A DNA stretch of 64,000 nt. Origin: Perilla frutescens (taxonomy: Eukaryota; Streptophyta; Magnoliopsida; Lamiales; Lamiaceae). Position 1 is the stretch's first letter; each line of letters begins with the position of its first letter. Shown piece after piece: positions 48,311-60,659 of the stretch. The notes beneath the pieces were generated by a model that did no database searches, was not told the origin of the DNA, and was given only the letters and a program-made list of their open reading frames with translations. The DNA is taken from positions 40,412,664 through 40,476,663 of the forward strand of contig BRKX01000006.1 in the NCBI GenBank assembly GCA_026008535.1, read 5' to 3'. The position numbers were made by a program, and so were the translations under genes.

Positions 48311-48324
48311 ATCTCCCCCTTAAT
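48311..48324 (-). other. Polypurine tract of element F
   Basis: The minus strand reads ATTAAGGGGGAGAT directly before the LTR start. Confidence 0.85.
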
Positions 48325-48814
48325 CTTAGCCTTTCTGCACAAAACATACAACTCGATGTATTATGTACACTTAGAGTCGCAACAGAAAATGGAGACACAA
48401 ATCTCCCCCTTAAGGGTAACTCCCCCTTAAGCTAATCAACATAGAATGGGTAATAATCCCATATGCAAATTAATGTTGAATTAAAATCCAACACTAAACA
48501 ATTAAAGCAAGTTGAGAAACTAGTTCAACCAATCATTCAACATGCCAAAACATCACAATGCTCAACAACACACATCAATGAAGGTATATAACAAATACCA
48601 AAACATAAAGTATATAAGGAATACTAATGAGCAAAAAATCATCAATAAAAGATGCATCGAGCATCTAAAAAAAAGACTTGTTCATAACATAATGATAACA
48701 AAAAAAACAAAGATGTACAAAGCATCTTAAAAATGTGTCCAGCACATAAAACCAAAACAAGCATTGTTTTTGAAAAAAAAAAAAAATGAAACATTGTTTA
48801 TAAAATCAGAAGCT
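48325..48814. other. Non-coding 3' part of element F
   Basis: CTCCCCCTTAAG-type runs recur at 48,400-48,430 beside the true polypurine tract and could act as extra priming sites. Otherwise the stretch is AT-rich and featureless. Confidence 0.5.
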
Positions 48815-50612
48815 TCATATGAGCTTCCTCTTTCCCTTGGCAGCACTCTTTCTCCATATTGCTTTAGTAGCAACATCAATATCAACCTTAGTCCCACCCT
48901 CATCTTTGCCATCCCCATCACCAACATCTCCAGCATCATCATCAGCTCTCTCTTTTTGTGTAGAAATGAGAGTTAGAAAAGAGTCTTGAACTGTGGAGAG
49001 ATGCTGTATGGCCACATCCAGATTAGCAATATGTTGCTGTAGAGACTCCAGAGGCAAGATCACAATAGGGATGTTAGGAGTAGAAACCGTGTCATGAGCA
49101 ACATCAGAATGACTATGGACAAAAGGGGCTTCGGAGAGAGCATTCTCTACAGGAGTAGTAGATGAGTGGTAAGGCAAATCAATGATCATGTCTTATTGGA
49201 CTTGGGCTTCATAATGGAAAGAGTAGTGGCTCTACTATGAGTTTTTTCTTGCTCTCCTTTAGACCTTGACTCTTAAGAAGAGCAAAGATCAAACAAGGGA
49301 AGGGGAGCATGTTGGAAGAGCTGGATTTGGACGCAACCTTCATAATAGCATAAAAAATATAAGCACCAAGATTGAAGGGAAGCTGAGTTCCTAGATTATA
49401 CAGGAGAATGGCTTGATCAACTGTGAGGACAGAGGCATTGGATATGGGAAGCTAGTTACACACTATTAACTTGTGTAGTACTGAATAGAAAAATGTTAAC
49501 TTAGAGGCTGGGACTTTGTTCATCCATGTTGACACCAGGCCTCCAATAACCACTTTCACCACATCATCAATCAGATTCAAAGAAATGATTGTGTCCTCAT
49601 TACCAACACCAAGGAACGTGTTAATTAAAGTAAGGGAAAACTGATAGACTTTATCCCTAACATACACAGTTCCAAAAGAGCGTTTTGTAGGATCTCCCAT
49701 ATCAGATATTATATTAGCATAGAACTCAAAAACAACATCAGGATCATATGACATAAATGACGTCACAGATTTCCACAAACCCCTCTCCTTTAGAAATAAA
49801 TCCATCCCATGTTTTTTAAAACTAAGAACATCTATCATTTTCTCAACTCTGAAAGATCTCTTAACAATTTGTTGATGAGATTTTTTAGCTTCTTCAGAAT
49901 AGAAAACCTTACTATATGCTGAAGAAACATCTAGAGGAGAATCAGAGTCAATATCCGTACCTTGGTTCAGATCAATAGGGTGAGCCATTTTCTGATCAAC
50001 ATCAGTAGAGCCGGGATGTTTGCTTTTGGGAAAGGAAGGATGATCGGCAGAGGAGTCGGACTCATCTTGAAGAGTGCGAGTGACACTCTTAGACCGTTGA
50101 GTCTTAGCCTTTTTCGAAGAGGCTTATTCTAATTTCACAGATGACTCACTGTGAAGGCGTTTGGACTTCCGAGTATGAGAGATAGGGTTTGAGGAATGGG
50201 CCAATGCTTCATTATGATATTTGAGATCTGGATAGATGGAATTTGTAGAATCCCCAAAAACATGAAAGTGGAGAGGTTGGGGGTTTAGGATCTCGGTTCC
50301 CGGAGGAATAATAAGATCAGGGTGAATAGCTTCGCCCGTGGGTGGTGCAGTTGGAGATGAGGGTGTAGGTGAGGAGAGTGGAGGAACAGTGGTTTCAGTA
50401 TTTTTAGGAACAATCAGAGCGGCGGAATGGGTGGTAAAAGGAACAGTCGGAGCGGCGGTTTGGGTGGTGAAGGGGACGGGAGAAGGTGTTGTTGATGGAA
50501 TAGGGTTTGAAGTTGGGGCAGGAGCGGAGGAAGAGGATGGAGTGCCTTGGGACATCTCCATCATCTTTTGCAGTACCATCATCATAGCTTGATAAGGGTT
50601 TGGATTGGCCAT
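48815..50612 (-). pseudogene. Envelope-like ORF of element F
   Basis: The start is MANPNPYQAM at 50,612. The N-terminal 130 residues are rich in Pro, Ser and Thr. The middle domain at 49,452-49,988 holds LKERGLWKSVTSF, DVVFEFYANI, VYVRDKVYQFS and INTFLG, which resembles the family called putative plant transposon protein (PF20167) and SIRE envelope-like proteins. Then come LPFNLGAYIF and LPFPCLIFALL. The C-terminus has a helical stretch (SLQQHIANLDVAIQHLSTVQ), STQKERADDD and a basic tail (WRKSAAKGKRKLI). A TAA at 50,124 and a TAG at about 49,452 interrupt one frame, and a frameshift precedes 49,189. I see no convincing signal peptide or membrane segment. A plus-strand Gly/Val-rich frame opposite is a shadow. 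Confidence 0.8.
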
Positions 50613-51006
50613 GGATGCAAAGCTTCAAGAGAGAAAAAAATTTTGTAGAAAAGAGAGAGAATGAAGATGAATGGTTAGGGAGAGAGAGAGATGAATAGTG
50701 AATGAAGCCAAAAAGGAAGTATGAAAAGGAGAGATTAAGAGGACCCACTTTTCAACTTCAAATCTTAAGATACGGAGATCCACTTATCACATCAAACCCA
50801 AATATATTATAAATTTATTTATTAATTTTTTAAATTAATCAGATTCGGTCAAATAAATGATGTTAGCTAGTTATAAATTCTCATGAATTAATTAACAGTA
50901 TAACAGTCAAACATAGCTTTAATTGATCCGAATCAAAACACTCTTTTTCGATGTTAAGACACACAACATATGTCTTAATTTATCATCAGGATTGTAAAAA
51001 CATCAT
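50613..51006. other. Spacer between pol and the envelope-like ORF of element F
   Basis: Non-coding. It includes purine-rich GAGAGAGAGA stretches at 50,630-50,700 that would form the 5' UTR of the extra ORF. Confidence 0.5.
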
Positions 51007-51726
51007 CTAAACAACACACATACCAAGAGATTTTCTTAACGAAGAAAACCTCTCAAAATCCAAAGGTTTAGTAAAAATATCAGCTATTTGGCTCTCTGTG
51101 GAAATATAATCCAACTTGATGATTTCTCGTTCCACAAGATCTCGAATAAAGTGATATCCAATATCAATATATTTAGTGCGTGAATGTTAAACTGGGTTTT
51201 TTAAAATCTCAATGGCACTAACATTATCACATAGAAGTGTCAGTGATGAACTTGCCATACCATAATCAAGTACCATTTGATTTAACCATAATAATTGAGC
51301 ACAACAACTAGCGGCAGCAACATATTCTGATTCGGCCGTGGAAAGTGGGATACAATTTTATTTCTTACTTGACCATGAAATCAGATTGTTGTCAAAATAA
51401 AAACATCCACCGGTAGTGCTTTTCCTGTCATCGACATCACCTGCCCAATCAGAGTCACTAAAACCTACAAGTTGAATGTGGGTGTCTTTGCAATATCGTA
51501 TACCAAAATCAACAGTGCCTGAAATATAATGAATAATTCTTTTAACAGCTTTGAGATGTGATTCTTTAGGCTGAGATTGATATCTCGCACAAACACCAAC
51601 ACTAAACATGATGTCAGGACAACTAGATGTTATACAATAAACTACCAATCATTCCTCTATACATAGTAAAATCAACATCAACACCGACATCGTCTCTGTT
51701 CAACTTTTCTGAGGATCCCATATGAG
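51007..51726 (-). pseudogene. RT end and RNase H of element F
   Basis: The minus strand encodes YRGMIGS, SCPDIMFSVGVCARYQ, the RNase H start GFSDSDWAGDVDDRKST, then AESEYVAAASCCAQ, TLLCDN, the HFIRDLVE region, IADIFTKPLDFERFSS and a final GMCVV stop. In-frame stops lie after WSSKK (51,358) and before HSRTK (near 51,186), and a frame change lies near 51,650. The Asp-Glu-Asp residues of RNase H are visible. Confidence 0.85.
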
Positions 51727-51730
51727 TCTT

Positions 51731-52790
51731 TGATAGAATTTGTTGCCTGAAACAATGTAAATTTCAAATGTAAATTTTAAAGTTAAATGAAATGTTGAAG
51801 CTAGTGTTACCACATTGCCTTCAACATGCAGTGGAAACGTAAATAGAACTTTGCACTAAATAAATTTTAAATCACACTCCTTATGGTGTATGATTGCCTC
51901 AAGGTGAAATTCACTATCACAAGTGAAATACAAAATCAATGCTAATGTTGTCTTGGTTCAATCCCTTGACAACACTGCATAAAACACACAGAGGACTATC
52001 CTAGCTTCACTCACTCGAATAATCACTCAAACAAACCTATCTAAACACTTAGATAGATTACAACAAGTCATTCTAAATCCTAGACTCTCAAAGTTGACTA
52101 TCTAACCTACACACACAACTCAAATGAAAGTCTCCAGTTGATTAGGACGCTAGGCAGATGTCGAGGAAGATGTCTTAGATTTCAGAGATGACACTAGATG
52201 CAAGATTCAGAGCTTCTCACAAACCACGGTGATAACCTGCTTGCATAAATGATTTTAAGGTCTAAGGAGACCTTGAATACTTCCTCCATCTTGTATTGGC
52301 AGTTGTATCATAATCCTAGATGACTTGGACTTGAATCAACCGCCTTTCACTATCCATTGCTGGAGTGGACTTGAGATAATCGTCTTCTGCATTGCGTGGC
52401 ACACGTTCTTCAACATCGTGCAATAGAAGCGGTTACTCCAGCGACCCACGTTCACCTGCAGTGGTTAGTGTTTAATGGATAGTGGGAACATCACGTCCCC
52501 TATAAATTTTGAACAGATTTTTAACAAGTCAAAATCAAACATTATCCACCTTTTAAATATAAATAAAATATCTAATAAATCCCTAAATAAGTGGAAATCA
52601 AAATGTGATAAACATCATAATATATTCAGATTAATTTAAAATAAATTAATTTAAAATACTAGGAAAGGATAAGATTAATATTCCGAGTGTTATACTCGAT
52701 CTGACGAGAATGATGGAACAACATTAGATACGACATTGATTGCGATATTATCGAACAAAGTGATAACATCATCTGGAACACGTTATACTC
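51731..52790 (-). repeat. 3' LTR of element G, incomplete
   Basis: It begins TGATAGAATTTGTTGCC, a variant of the D LTR end, and aligns with LTR D for about 1.05 kb with internal gaps. The U3 start and polypurine tract are missing: the sequence passes from an AACACGTTATACTC stretch into internal sequence like that at 48,350 in F. It interrupts the pol of F. Confidence 0.75.
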
Positions 52791-53344
52791 AATATATATA
52801 GGATTAGAGTCGTAGCGGAATACAAAAATAAAAATATTGGAGTTTAAAAACTCTCCCTTAAGGTCTGCTCCCTCTTAAGTTATTATCTGAAAAAAAAAGT
52901 TAGTGAGTATAATCCCCTATACATGATATACAAGGTTAGTGGGTATTTACCCCTGTACAGATGTAATGTTGAGAATATTCTCATCATAGCAAACAACACA
53001 TTTTAAAAACATGCGAAAACAATCACAATGTTGAGATCATTCCCAACATAAACCATCACATACTATAAGTTATGTGAAAAACAGAATATCAATGTTGAAA
53101 ACATTTCTCAACATAAAAACATCACACATTAACATATGCAAACATAATTTATATAGCAAAATCATCAACCGATGCTGATGATTAAAACATAATTATCAAA
53201 GGATATCCAACCATGAATACCCAACAAAAAAATATGAGTATCTAGTACATCAAAAACCAACAAGGATGTAAACACATCCAAAATAAAATTGTGTCCAACA
53301 CAATACATAAACATGAAATAAAATTGTTTTTGATAAAGAAAATA
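52791..53344. other. Non-coding 3' part of element G
   Basis: The stretch has CTCCCTTAAG runs, two GGTTAGTGGGTAT-type repeats near 52,900-52,960 and repeated CAATGTTGAGA words. No gene. Confidence 0.5.
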
Positions 53345-55195
53345 TCATATTTTCTTCTTCCCCTTTGCCTTAGCCACGGACTTTCCACCCTTCTCCCTGT
53401 CAGCACCATCATCACCAGCAACATCACCAGCAGCTACTCCCCCTTTTTGTGTAGAAAGGACTCCTCGAAGAGCATTGCAGAGCATTGCTTTGATGAATTA
53501 ACGAATCCATCTACAAGACATAAGAATTTAAGACCTACACAGACATATTTACCAAGTGCGAGGAGGCACTCGTGATATCGCCTCTTGAAAGAGGAGGGAA
53601 GAGAGCACTATCTGCAGCAACATCATGCCCAACATCTCTTGAAGCAGCTGTTGAACTTCGACCGAAGGTATAAGGGAGATCAATCACATGATCTTCATTC
53701 CTTGAGCTTGATGATAGAGATAGTTGCAGTTTCAGTAACTATCTTCTTCTTATTTGGCTTCACACCTTGGTCAACTAGGATGGCATAGATGAGGCAGGGA
53801 AATGGTAAAATGCTGATGGTGTTTGTCTTTGCAGCCGACTTCAACATGCAATCAAAAATGTATTCTCCGAGATTGAAGGGCATTTTTGTGCCAAGTTTAA
53901 AGAGCAAGATGGCTTGATCAACAATGAAGACTGAAGTGTTGGTGGTGGGTAACCAATTACACACAATCAATTTGTGTAAAACAGAGTAGAAAAATGTGAG
54001 CTTAGAAGTGGAAATTTTATTAGTCTACTTAGTCACCAGACCACCAGTAACAGTCCCTACAACATCATCAATTCAAACTAGGCTAATAACATCAGAATCA
54101 TTACCCAGACCTAAGAATTTGTTGATCAGCATGGGGTTAAAAACATAGATTTTATCTCGCATATAAACCTCCCCAAATTTGCTCTTAGACTTATCACCCA
54201 TCTCAGGAGACACATTCGCATAAAATTAAGCAATAACATCAGGCTCACAAGAAGACAATGCAGTGACAGATTTCCAGAGACCCCTTTCTTTCAAGAAAAC
54301 ATCCATCCCATACTTCTTAAAGCTAAGCACATCAATTTATTTTTCGACACCTATTGGGTGAAGAATAACAGTTTTATGAAGTGTTTTAGCATGTTGGGAG
54401 TAGAATGTCTTACTGTAAGCAGACGAAACATCGTGAGGAGAACCTGGGGGATAGACTGGTTCGGAATCACCAGAATCAGCATCATCTTTGACATCAGCTG
54501 AATAAGTGAGAGATGGAGAGACTATCTCATTGGTTGTGCCAGATGAGACCATCTCTGTGAAGAAGTAGGCTTTTCAGGAACATTGACTTCTGGAATTGCA
54601 GAGATAGGCTTGTCTTTCTGTTCAACATCAGCTTCCACATCACTGACAATTTATCTAGAGAGATGTCAGGGGGATTCTCCTCTTTATTGGACTCATCCTT
54701 CAGGGACCTTACTAGTTTATCCTCCATCTTCAGAGTTCTCCTAGCCTTTTTGTTTGAACCCTCATCGCCCTCTTCCTTGACAGACCCTTGTTGACCGTGA
54801 AGTCATTTAGACTTGTGGGTAGGGTAGCTTTTCTTTTTCTCGGCTAAAGCTCTAGTGTGTAACCCTAAATCTGGATCAATAGGGTTTTCTTCTTCACCTA
54901 GACTGACTTGCTGGAGCGGAGTGGGGTTTAGCACCAGAGTGGAGACAGGAGCTTCGACTTTATCCATGGCAGTGTCTGCATGTTTTGTTGGAGGAGATGA
55001 GGGTTTCTCGGACTCTAATTTTGGTCCTTCTGGAGTGAGTTCGGCTGTTGCAGTGACTGCGGGAGTTGATGTGGCAGAGGGAGTGATAGCTGATGTTCCA
55101 GCAGGACCAGAGGCAGAGGATGGAGTGCCCATAGTCTTCTTGAACATTTGTTTCCTCATCTCGAACATGGCAGTGAGATCCTTGGGTTCCGCCAT
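53345..55195 (-). pseudogene. Envelope-like ORF of element G
   Basis: The ATG at 55,195 begins MAEPKDLTAMFEMRKQMF; the open frame reaches further up but that part lies in the spacer. A Thr/Pro/Ser-rich region follows. The central domain is as in F (GMDVFLKERGLWKSVTA, FYANVS, VYMRDKIYVF, INKFLGLGN), then CNWLPTTNTSVFIVDQAILL and ILPFPCLIYAIL. It ends LSTQKGGVAAGD and a Lys-rich tail (AKAKGKKKI). Stops and frame changes lie near 54,800, 54,640, 54,340, 54,230 and 53,690. Where F has a stop (CN-stop-LP), G keeps Trp. The function is unknown. Confidence 0.8.
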
Positions 55196-55824
55196 TGATA
55201 TTCTGCAAAAAGCTTGAAGAAAAGAGAGACCAGGAGTGGGAGACGAAATGGCTTCGAGAAGTAGAGAGTGAGAGAAATAAAAAAATTTCCAAAAATGAGT
55301 TGATATAACTCTCACCCTCAAAAATCGGAATTGCACAATTGTCACATCACCCACTTAAAAAATATTTAAATAGTACGAAATTGGTGGATAGGGATACACC
55401 ATAGCAATTCTAGTACTTATCACAAAAATTCAAAAAGTGAATCTTTATGGGGCCGAAAATATTTTCTATTTTTTTATTAGAGAAAAAAAAAACACACACA
55501 ATATAATTCGAGGCATGTAATTTCTGAAGTATATCATTTCTCTGCAATCTTGGTCACAACATCAGCTACAATACAGACAAACAGTGAATAAACCCAACTA
55601 TAATTCACTTTATAGACTTACGGGTATATCATTCACAAACATAAATACAGAATTTCAAGTAGCTGATTTTGTTAAATAAAAAGCAGAAACACAATAAATT
55701 CATTAAGTAGGCCTTGAACTATACTTAAAAGAAATAACTAAAATAAAGAACAAACATGATAAACAACTGATGTTGATAAAAAGAACTCACATCGAGTTCA
55801 ACATCAGTAAACAAAAAGAACTAA
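55196..55824. other. Spacer between pol and the envelope-like ORF of element G
   Basis: AT-rich and non-coding, matching the layout of F. No other feature is visible. Confidence 0.5.
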
Positions 55825-56320
55825 TTAAATAGAACACATTCCAAGAGACTTTCTCAAGGCAGAAAATCTCTCGAAATCAAGAGGCTTGGTAAAAATATCC
55901 GCTATTTGATTCTCAGTGGATATATATTTGATGTTTATGGTCTCCTTTTCCACCAAGTCTCTGATAAAGTGATGTCGAATGTCGATATGCTTAGTGCGTG
56001 AATGTTGAACAGGGTTCTTGGAAATTTCAATAGCACTAAAATTATCACACAGCAAGGTAAGTGATGAGCTTGTCATGCCATAGCCCTTCAACATTTGGTT
56101 CAGCCACACCAACTGAGCACAACAACTAGCAGCTGCAACATATTCGGATTCAGCAATTGACAAGGAGATGCAATTTTGTTTCTTGCTCGACCAAGAAACC
56201 ATATTTCTCCCCAAAAAGAAGCAACCACCACGTGTGCTCTTCCTATCATCAACATCACCTACCCAGCCAGAATCACTGTATCCAATAAGGCTAGTGTTGG
56301 TATCTTTACAATACCTGATT
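55825..56320 (-). pseudogene. RNase H end of element G pol, cut by element H
   Basis: The frame is open from the H junction to its stop: RYCKDTNTSLIGYSDS, GDVDDRKSTRGGCFF, then AESEYVAAASCCAQL, TLLCDNFSAIE, HSRTKHIDIRHHFIRDLVE, IADIFTKPLDFERFSALRKS and GMCSI. YSDSGW replaces the usual SDSDW next to the first catalytic Asp. Apart from truncation it is the best-kept pol piece among the Copia elements here. Confidence 0.85.
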
Positions 56321-59191
56321 TGTAATACCCCAAAATATTTTAGAAGATTTTATTCAACTTATGTTATCCTCTGGTAAGTTAGAAAATAAGTTGGGTCCTT
56401 AAAGGACTCAAATAAAGGAAAATCGCAGCCAAGGAAATCTGTTAAATCTAATTTGGTCAAATATTGCCTTAAAAATATGTTATGATTTTTTTTCTCGGGT
56501 TGATAGAAAATATTTCAAAAATCATGCCAACCTTTGAAATTTCAAATTTCGAGTTCAAATGAACTCTTGGCACAACTTTAAGTTGGAAAATAATAAATTT
56601 AATAGAAAAAGGCATATCCGTCATTATCCAATTTCTTTTTCAAAAGATTATCTTATTCGTAATTATCCTTTTCTTTTTCCATCATTATCCTCTTTCTTTT
56701 ATTCGTTATTATCCTATTTATTTTTCCTCTATAAATAGGAGCTTAAGGTTTCATTTTTCATTCATTTTCAAAATCGAAACGCCGAGCAGCATCCAGAGAA
56801 TGTACAACTCTAGTTTCCTATTTCAATTCTGAAATAGTCATTTTGAAGGTGTCAACGCGTAGATCACGAATACATGATTGAAATGATGACACGAAGGATG
56901 ATCACGATTGAAAATCATCGTGACCGCCGCCAATTCCTCGGAGAAGGTACTTTCTCCGATTCTGGTCATTCGGACCGATAAATTTAGAAATTTCAAGTTC
57001 TAAATATGCTTATATTTCGATTATCTTTAATTCTACCGATTCCGATTTTTGATGTTGTGAGTTTTCAGTATTTTCCCTCATTTTCATTTTATGTAAATCT
57101 CAGATCTACTCTTCCTGGATAGTCGTATTAGAAATCTTCTTTTTATAAATAGTCTTTGATCATTTGTATCTTGTAGTTAATCGGAATAGATTTTTGATTT
57201 CTCGTCGTTTGAAATCCGGATCCGAATATTATATTATAAATCTGCTCAGCTCGAATTTATGTTCTAGCCATCCGATCTTTGATCTGATTACACCATTAAA
57301 TTCCTTATTTTCTGCACTATCAAAAATTATACTTTTGAGCGAAAATCCAATGAGTATCGAGCTCGATCGAGACCGATACATTTTCAGTTAAATTTTGTGA
57401 ATATTGTTACGAAACTCCCGTTTCACCCATTTTGGGTCGTCAAATCAAAAATGTCTCTTCTCGAAAATTGCTCCAAATATTATTTCCTATAAGCCTGCCA
57501 AGTTTCGCGATCTCGTTGCGAGTTTTGAATAATTTCGATTATTTAAAGTAGACAGTTATTTTTATACCAGGAGCATGTATTATCGAAAAATTCTAAAATT
57601 CTCATTCTTTAGTCTTGGCATATATAGTATCATCCCTGAATATTTTCGTAATTTCCGAACGGTTAGAAAGTGTCGTGGCACAAATCTGATAAAAATCGAT
57701 TAAAATGGCAAGTTTTGAAAAGAGACCCCTGTCAAATCGGTTGGTCCCAATAAATCAAGAATAATATTTTGGAATTTATTTCCTTCTTTGTCGGAATTAT
57801 TCGAGGTCTCTAGAGTCGCGCAATCTATTTCTAAAAAGAATAAAATTAAATAATAGCTCGGGTTACAGTAGATTAATTTCTGAAAATATAGTAGTCGTTC
57901 TGAGCTGAAGATCGATCCTTGTAGGATTTGCGTGACTTACGAGAAAGGTGAAGGATTGAATCTCGAGATGGTTATAGCATCTTAGCCTAGGGGAACCAGG
58001 GAAGGACTTCTGTATGTATAAGGTGGGCTATTATATCTTTCTAAATTGTATCTTTCGAGTTATTAAGCTCTGCTTTGCTAAAATTGCATATGTGACTATC
58101 TGTGTTAAATATTTACGTGCTACTGTATGTTGTCGGAGTCTCATAAACCAGCGCTGTGTCAATGTGAGTAGCTACAGTATGCATGCATTGTTTGTCCTGC
58201 CCTACTCCTTGTCGGTGAGACTAAAATGAAACACTTATTGGTTATACTCTTTGGGTATACTATGGCCATACTCAACGTTATGCGCTGGTGATGTAGTTTG
58301 GGTTGCGGGCAGTGACGGGTTATACTCTTAAGCGCTTCATGATAAAATATTTTGGTGAACTTAGGTTGCTTCCAACTTTTAAACCTCCTAAGCTTCACTA
58401 CCTGCATGAACACAGATAGATTACTTTAATAAAATGATTTGCATAACTTGAATTGTCAAAACTTGCCCACTGAGTGCATTAGTACTCAGCCCAAATCTTT
58501 TCAAACATTTTCAGGTCAGTAGGCTGGAGCGTGGAGGTGACGAGACTGAGATATGGGCTATTATGATTTACATATTTTTCCGTTGTCTCTTTTTGTTAGT
58601 ATTCTATTAAGAATTGAGCTTTCACACTTATGGTATTCTTTTGCTAAATGCTAAGAAGTCTGATCTTGGTATTTTGTTGATATGATTCTGCTTCTCTGAT
58701 TCTGAACATTTGTTGACTTCTTAGTTAACATGTATCATATGCTTAGCTACATAATTATTCCAAGGGGAGGAAGTCCGTCTTTCATTATGTCTATTTGATC
58801 ATTCATTTTGGCCTATGGAAGGGCTTCATTTGTTCAGCATATTGGTGTCTGTTTCTTTTGTCGACCTATGAATGGGTCTATTAATTATTGGTATCTGGTT
58901 ATTTGTTTCCGTTTGGCCTATGAAAGGGCTTATTGAATTGTTACAGCTTCCATTCTTATCTTATAAGCCATTATAAATGGGGATTCGCACTAGTTATAGA
59001 GGTTATGCTGTCTAATTTTCCGAAAGGCATAACCTATCTTTGGCATACTCAGTTGTTAAATTTTATTCCAAACGTTAATCCTTTTGGATTAACACCCCGT
59101 CATTAATTTAATTATCCCATTTCTTTCCCGCTTCTTAATTCCCACCCCCGTGGCGTCCATTTCCACGGTCTTTCGGGACCGGGGCGCTACA
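56321..59191 (+). repeat. 5' LTR of element H
   Basis: It is 2,871 bases long, from TGTAATACCCC to GGGGCGCTACA. A TATA-like CTCTATAAATAGGAG at 56,730-56,745 is a good promoter candidate. The CCCACTGAGT...TACTCAGCCC motif is at 58,465-58,492. Three GGCCTATGRAAGGGCT-type units at 58,808-58,935 recur about every 52 bases. Frames at 57,164-57,391 and 58,014-58,229 recur in the 3' LTR and are not genes. Confidence 0.93.
56730..56745 (+). promoter_or_regulatory. Likely LTR promoter TATA box, element H
   Basis: CCTCTATAAATAGGAGC matches the plant TATA consensus and is the clearest such box in the LTR. It is unchanged in the 3' LTR (near 62,480). Transcription would start about 30 bases downstream; this is inferred. 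Confidence 0.55.
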
Positions 59192-59194
59192 GAC

Positions 59195-59206
59195 TGGTAT
59201 CAGAGC
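59195..59206 (+). other. Primer-binding site of element H
   Basis: TGGTATCAGAGC stands three bases after the LTR end, complementary to initiator Met-tRNA. Confidence 0.92.
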
Positions 59207-60659
59207 GAGGTTTGCAACTCTGCAGACCTGCTGGGTCTTATTTCATCTTTCATTGAAATTCCGTGTTAATTTATATAAGCCATCAGCTCGTCACTCACGC
59301 AACAGCTTAAAAGGTACGCATGTTTTTATGTAAATTTTAGTTTTTAAAAGTTTACATTATTTTTTTGAAATGTTAAGTCTATCTAAAAATGAAAGATTAG
59401 GATTCGCCGTGTTGACGGGAATTCCTCGAAAGATTGATTATTATGCGGATAGCATACTCTGATTAACTGTGCTGATTGCGTACTCTGTTGCTATGTTGAT
59501 AGCATACTGGTTTTGAAATATGTCTGTGAGCATACTGGTTTCTGTTGAAAAACTATGTTGATTACCTATATGTATGAACTTGTTTATATATGCCTTGTGC
59601 ATACTTGTGATGTTGGGAACGTGCGGAATGCATACTGTAAATATTGATAGCCGGAATGTGTTTATCGTTCATACTCTTGGATTAGTACAAGGACTTGAAA
59701 GTGGGAGAATGTAAGATTAACTTAGCCTATAGTTGCTGAACTTAGGCTGAATTTGTAAACACTAATGAGATTGTTGAGAACATAGTTTGACTGAGAAAAC
59801 GATTCATTTTGATGACTGAACATAAACTTACGGCTCAGAATAACTGCCACATGTATATCATGATGAGCGGATTACGAGATTTTGTATGTATACCAAGAAA
59901 GAGATCGATTCGGTGTTTGAGTTCGTTGGGGAAATAACCTACTCTATGGGGGTCAACATCCGGTTAGAAGAAGTCTTTCAGATTGAGATGTGTTAAAGTT
60001 GACCAAGAATTTGCGTTGTTACTAGGAAGATGGACACATTAAGGAATAAAATATTTTGAAAACAAAAACATAAGTCAAAGATCTATGTGGAGACTGTGAA
60101 TTTTCGTGGGTAGATATGTTAAATGATGATGGCTGCTACAAACAAGGTTCAACATCAGAATTGTCACCTGAGTGAAATATTGAGGTAGACTGATTACCAT
60201 CTTTTATACCTCCATGTGGAGATGAGGTTATAAAGCTTTAACTTTGAACTAGAAGCAAAAGAAACGAGTAATCGATTTATAGGCTAGTTATCAGATTGTA
60301 GGTCTATTACACGTTCAAGAAATCCCTACGCAAGCTTTCAACTTAGGAGTCATGTTTAACGATCCTGTTGCGATTACAGAGAATAAAGATTCATTCCTCC
60401 AAGAGAAAGCTCTTCACCTCAGTGGATGGCTAATCGAGGCGCTGGCGTGTTTCATTCTCAAGATTTGTAGCTTGTTTTAGATTACTTTTTAGAATGAGGG
60501 TAAAGATAGTCGTCATGATTGCTGCCAAATTAATTTAAAGATATGTTTGCCAGTGTTTTACTCAGCTTCCAGGAGAAGTTAAGTCAAACTATTTTGAGTC
60601 TAGGAGGTATCATAGATCAAGTCGTTCTCTCGTATCCTTCCGATGGGTAGAAAATGATT
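59207..60659 (+). other. Internal non-coding region of element H, 5' part
   Basis: No frame longer than 60 codons is present. GATAGCATACTSTGATT-like words recur at 59,440-59,680. I could not recognise gag or protease remains, although some stretches near 60,330-60,480 might be very old coding sequence. Confidence 0.5.

Larger units (their letters stand above)
47308..51730 (-). mobile_element. Copia element F (SIRE/Maximus-like), 3' half
   Basis: A 1.0 kb 3' LTR, polypurine tract, envelope-like ORF and the end of pol are present. At 51,731 the pol is cut by the LTR of element G, so the rest of F lies to the right of the window if it survives. A short TA tract separates its LTR from element D. 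Confidence 0.85.
51731..56320 (-). mobile_element. Copia element G (SIRE/Maximus-like), 3' half
   Basis: It holds the 3' LTR, the non-coding tail, the envelope-like ORF and the RNase H end of pol. It lies inside the pol of F and is cut at 56,320 by element H. Its upstream part should continue beyond H, outside the window. Confidence 0.82.

Noticed and set aside
50338..50592. Gly/Val-rich plus-strand frame (similar at 54,855-55,217)
   Set aside because: Antisense shadow of the Pro/Ser/Thr-rich part of the envelope-like ORF.
57164..58229. Open frames identical to those at 62,917-63,144 and 63,767-63,982
   Set aside because: They are in the two LTRs of the young element H and are copied by reverse transcription, not by selection on a protein.
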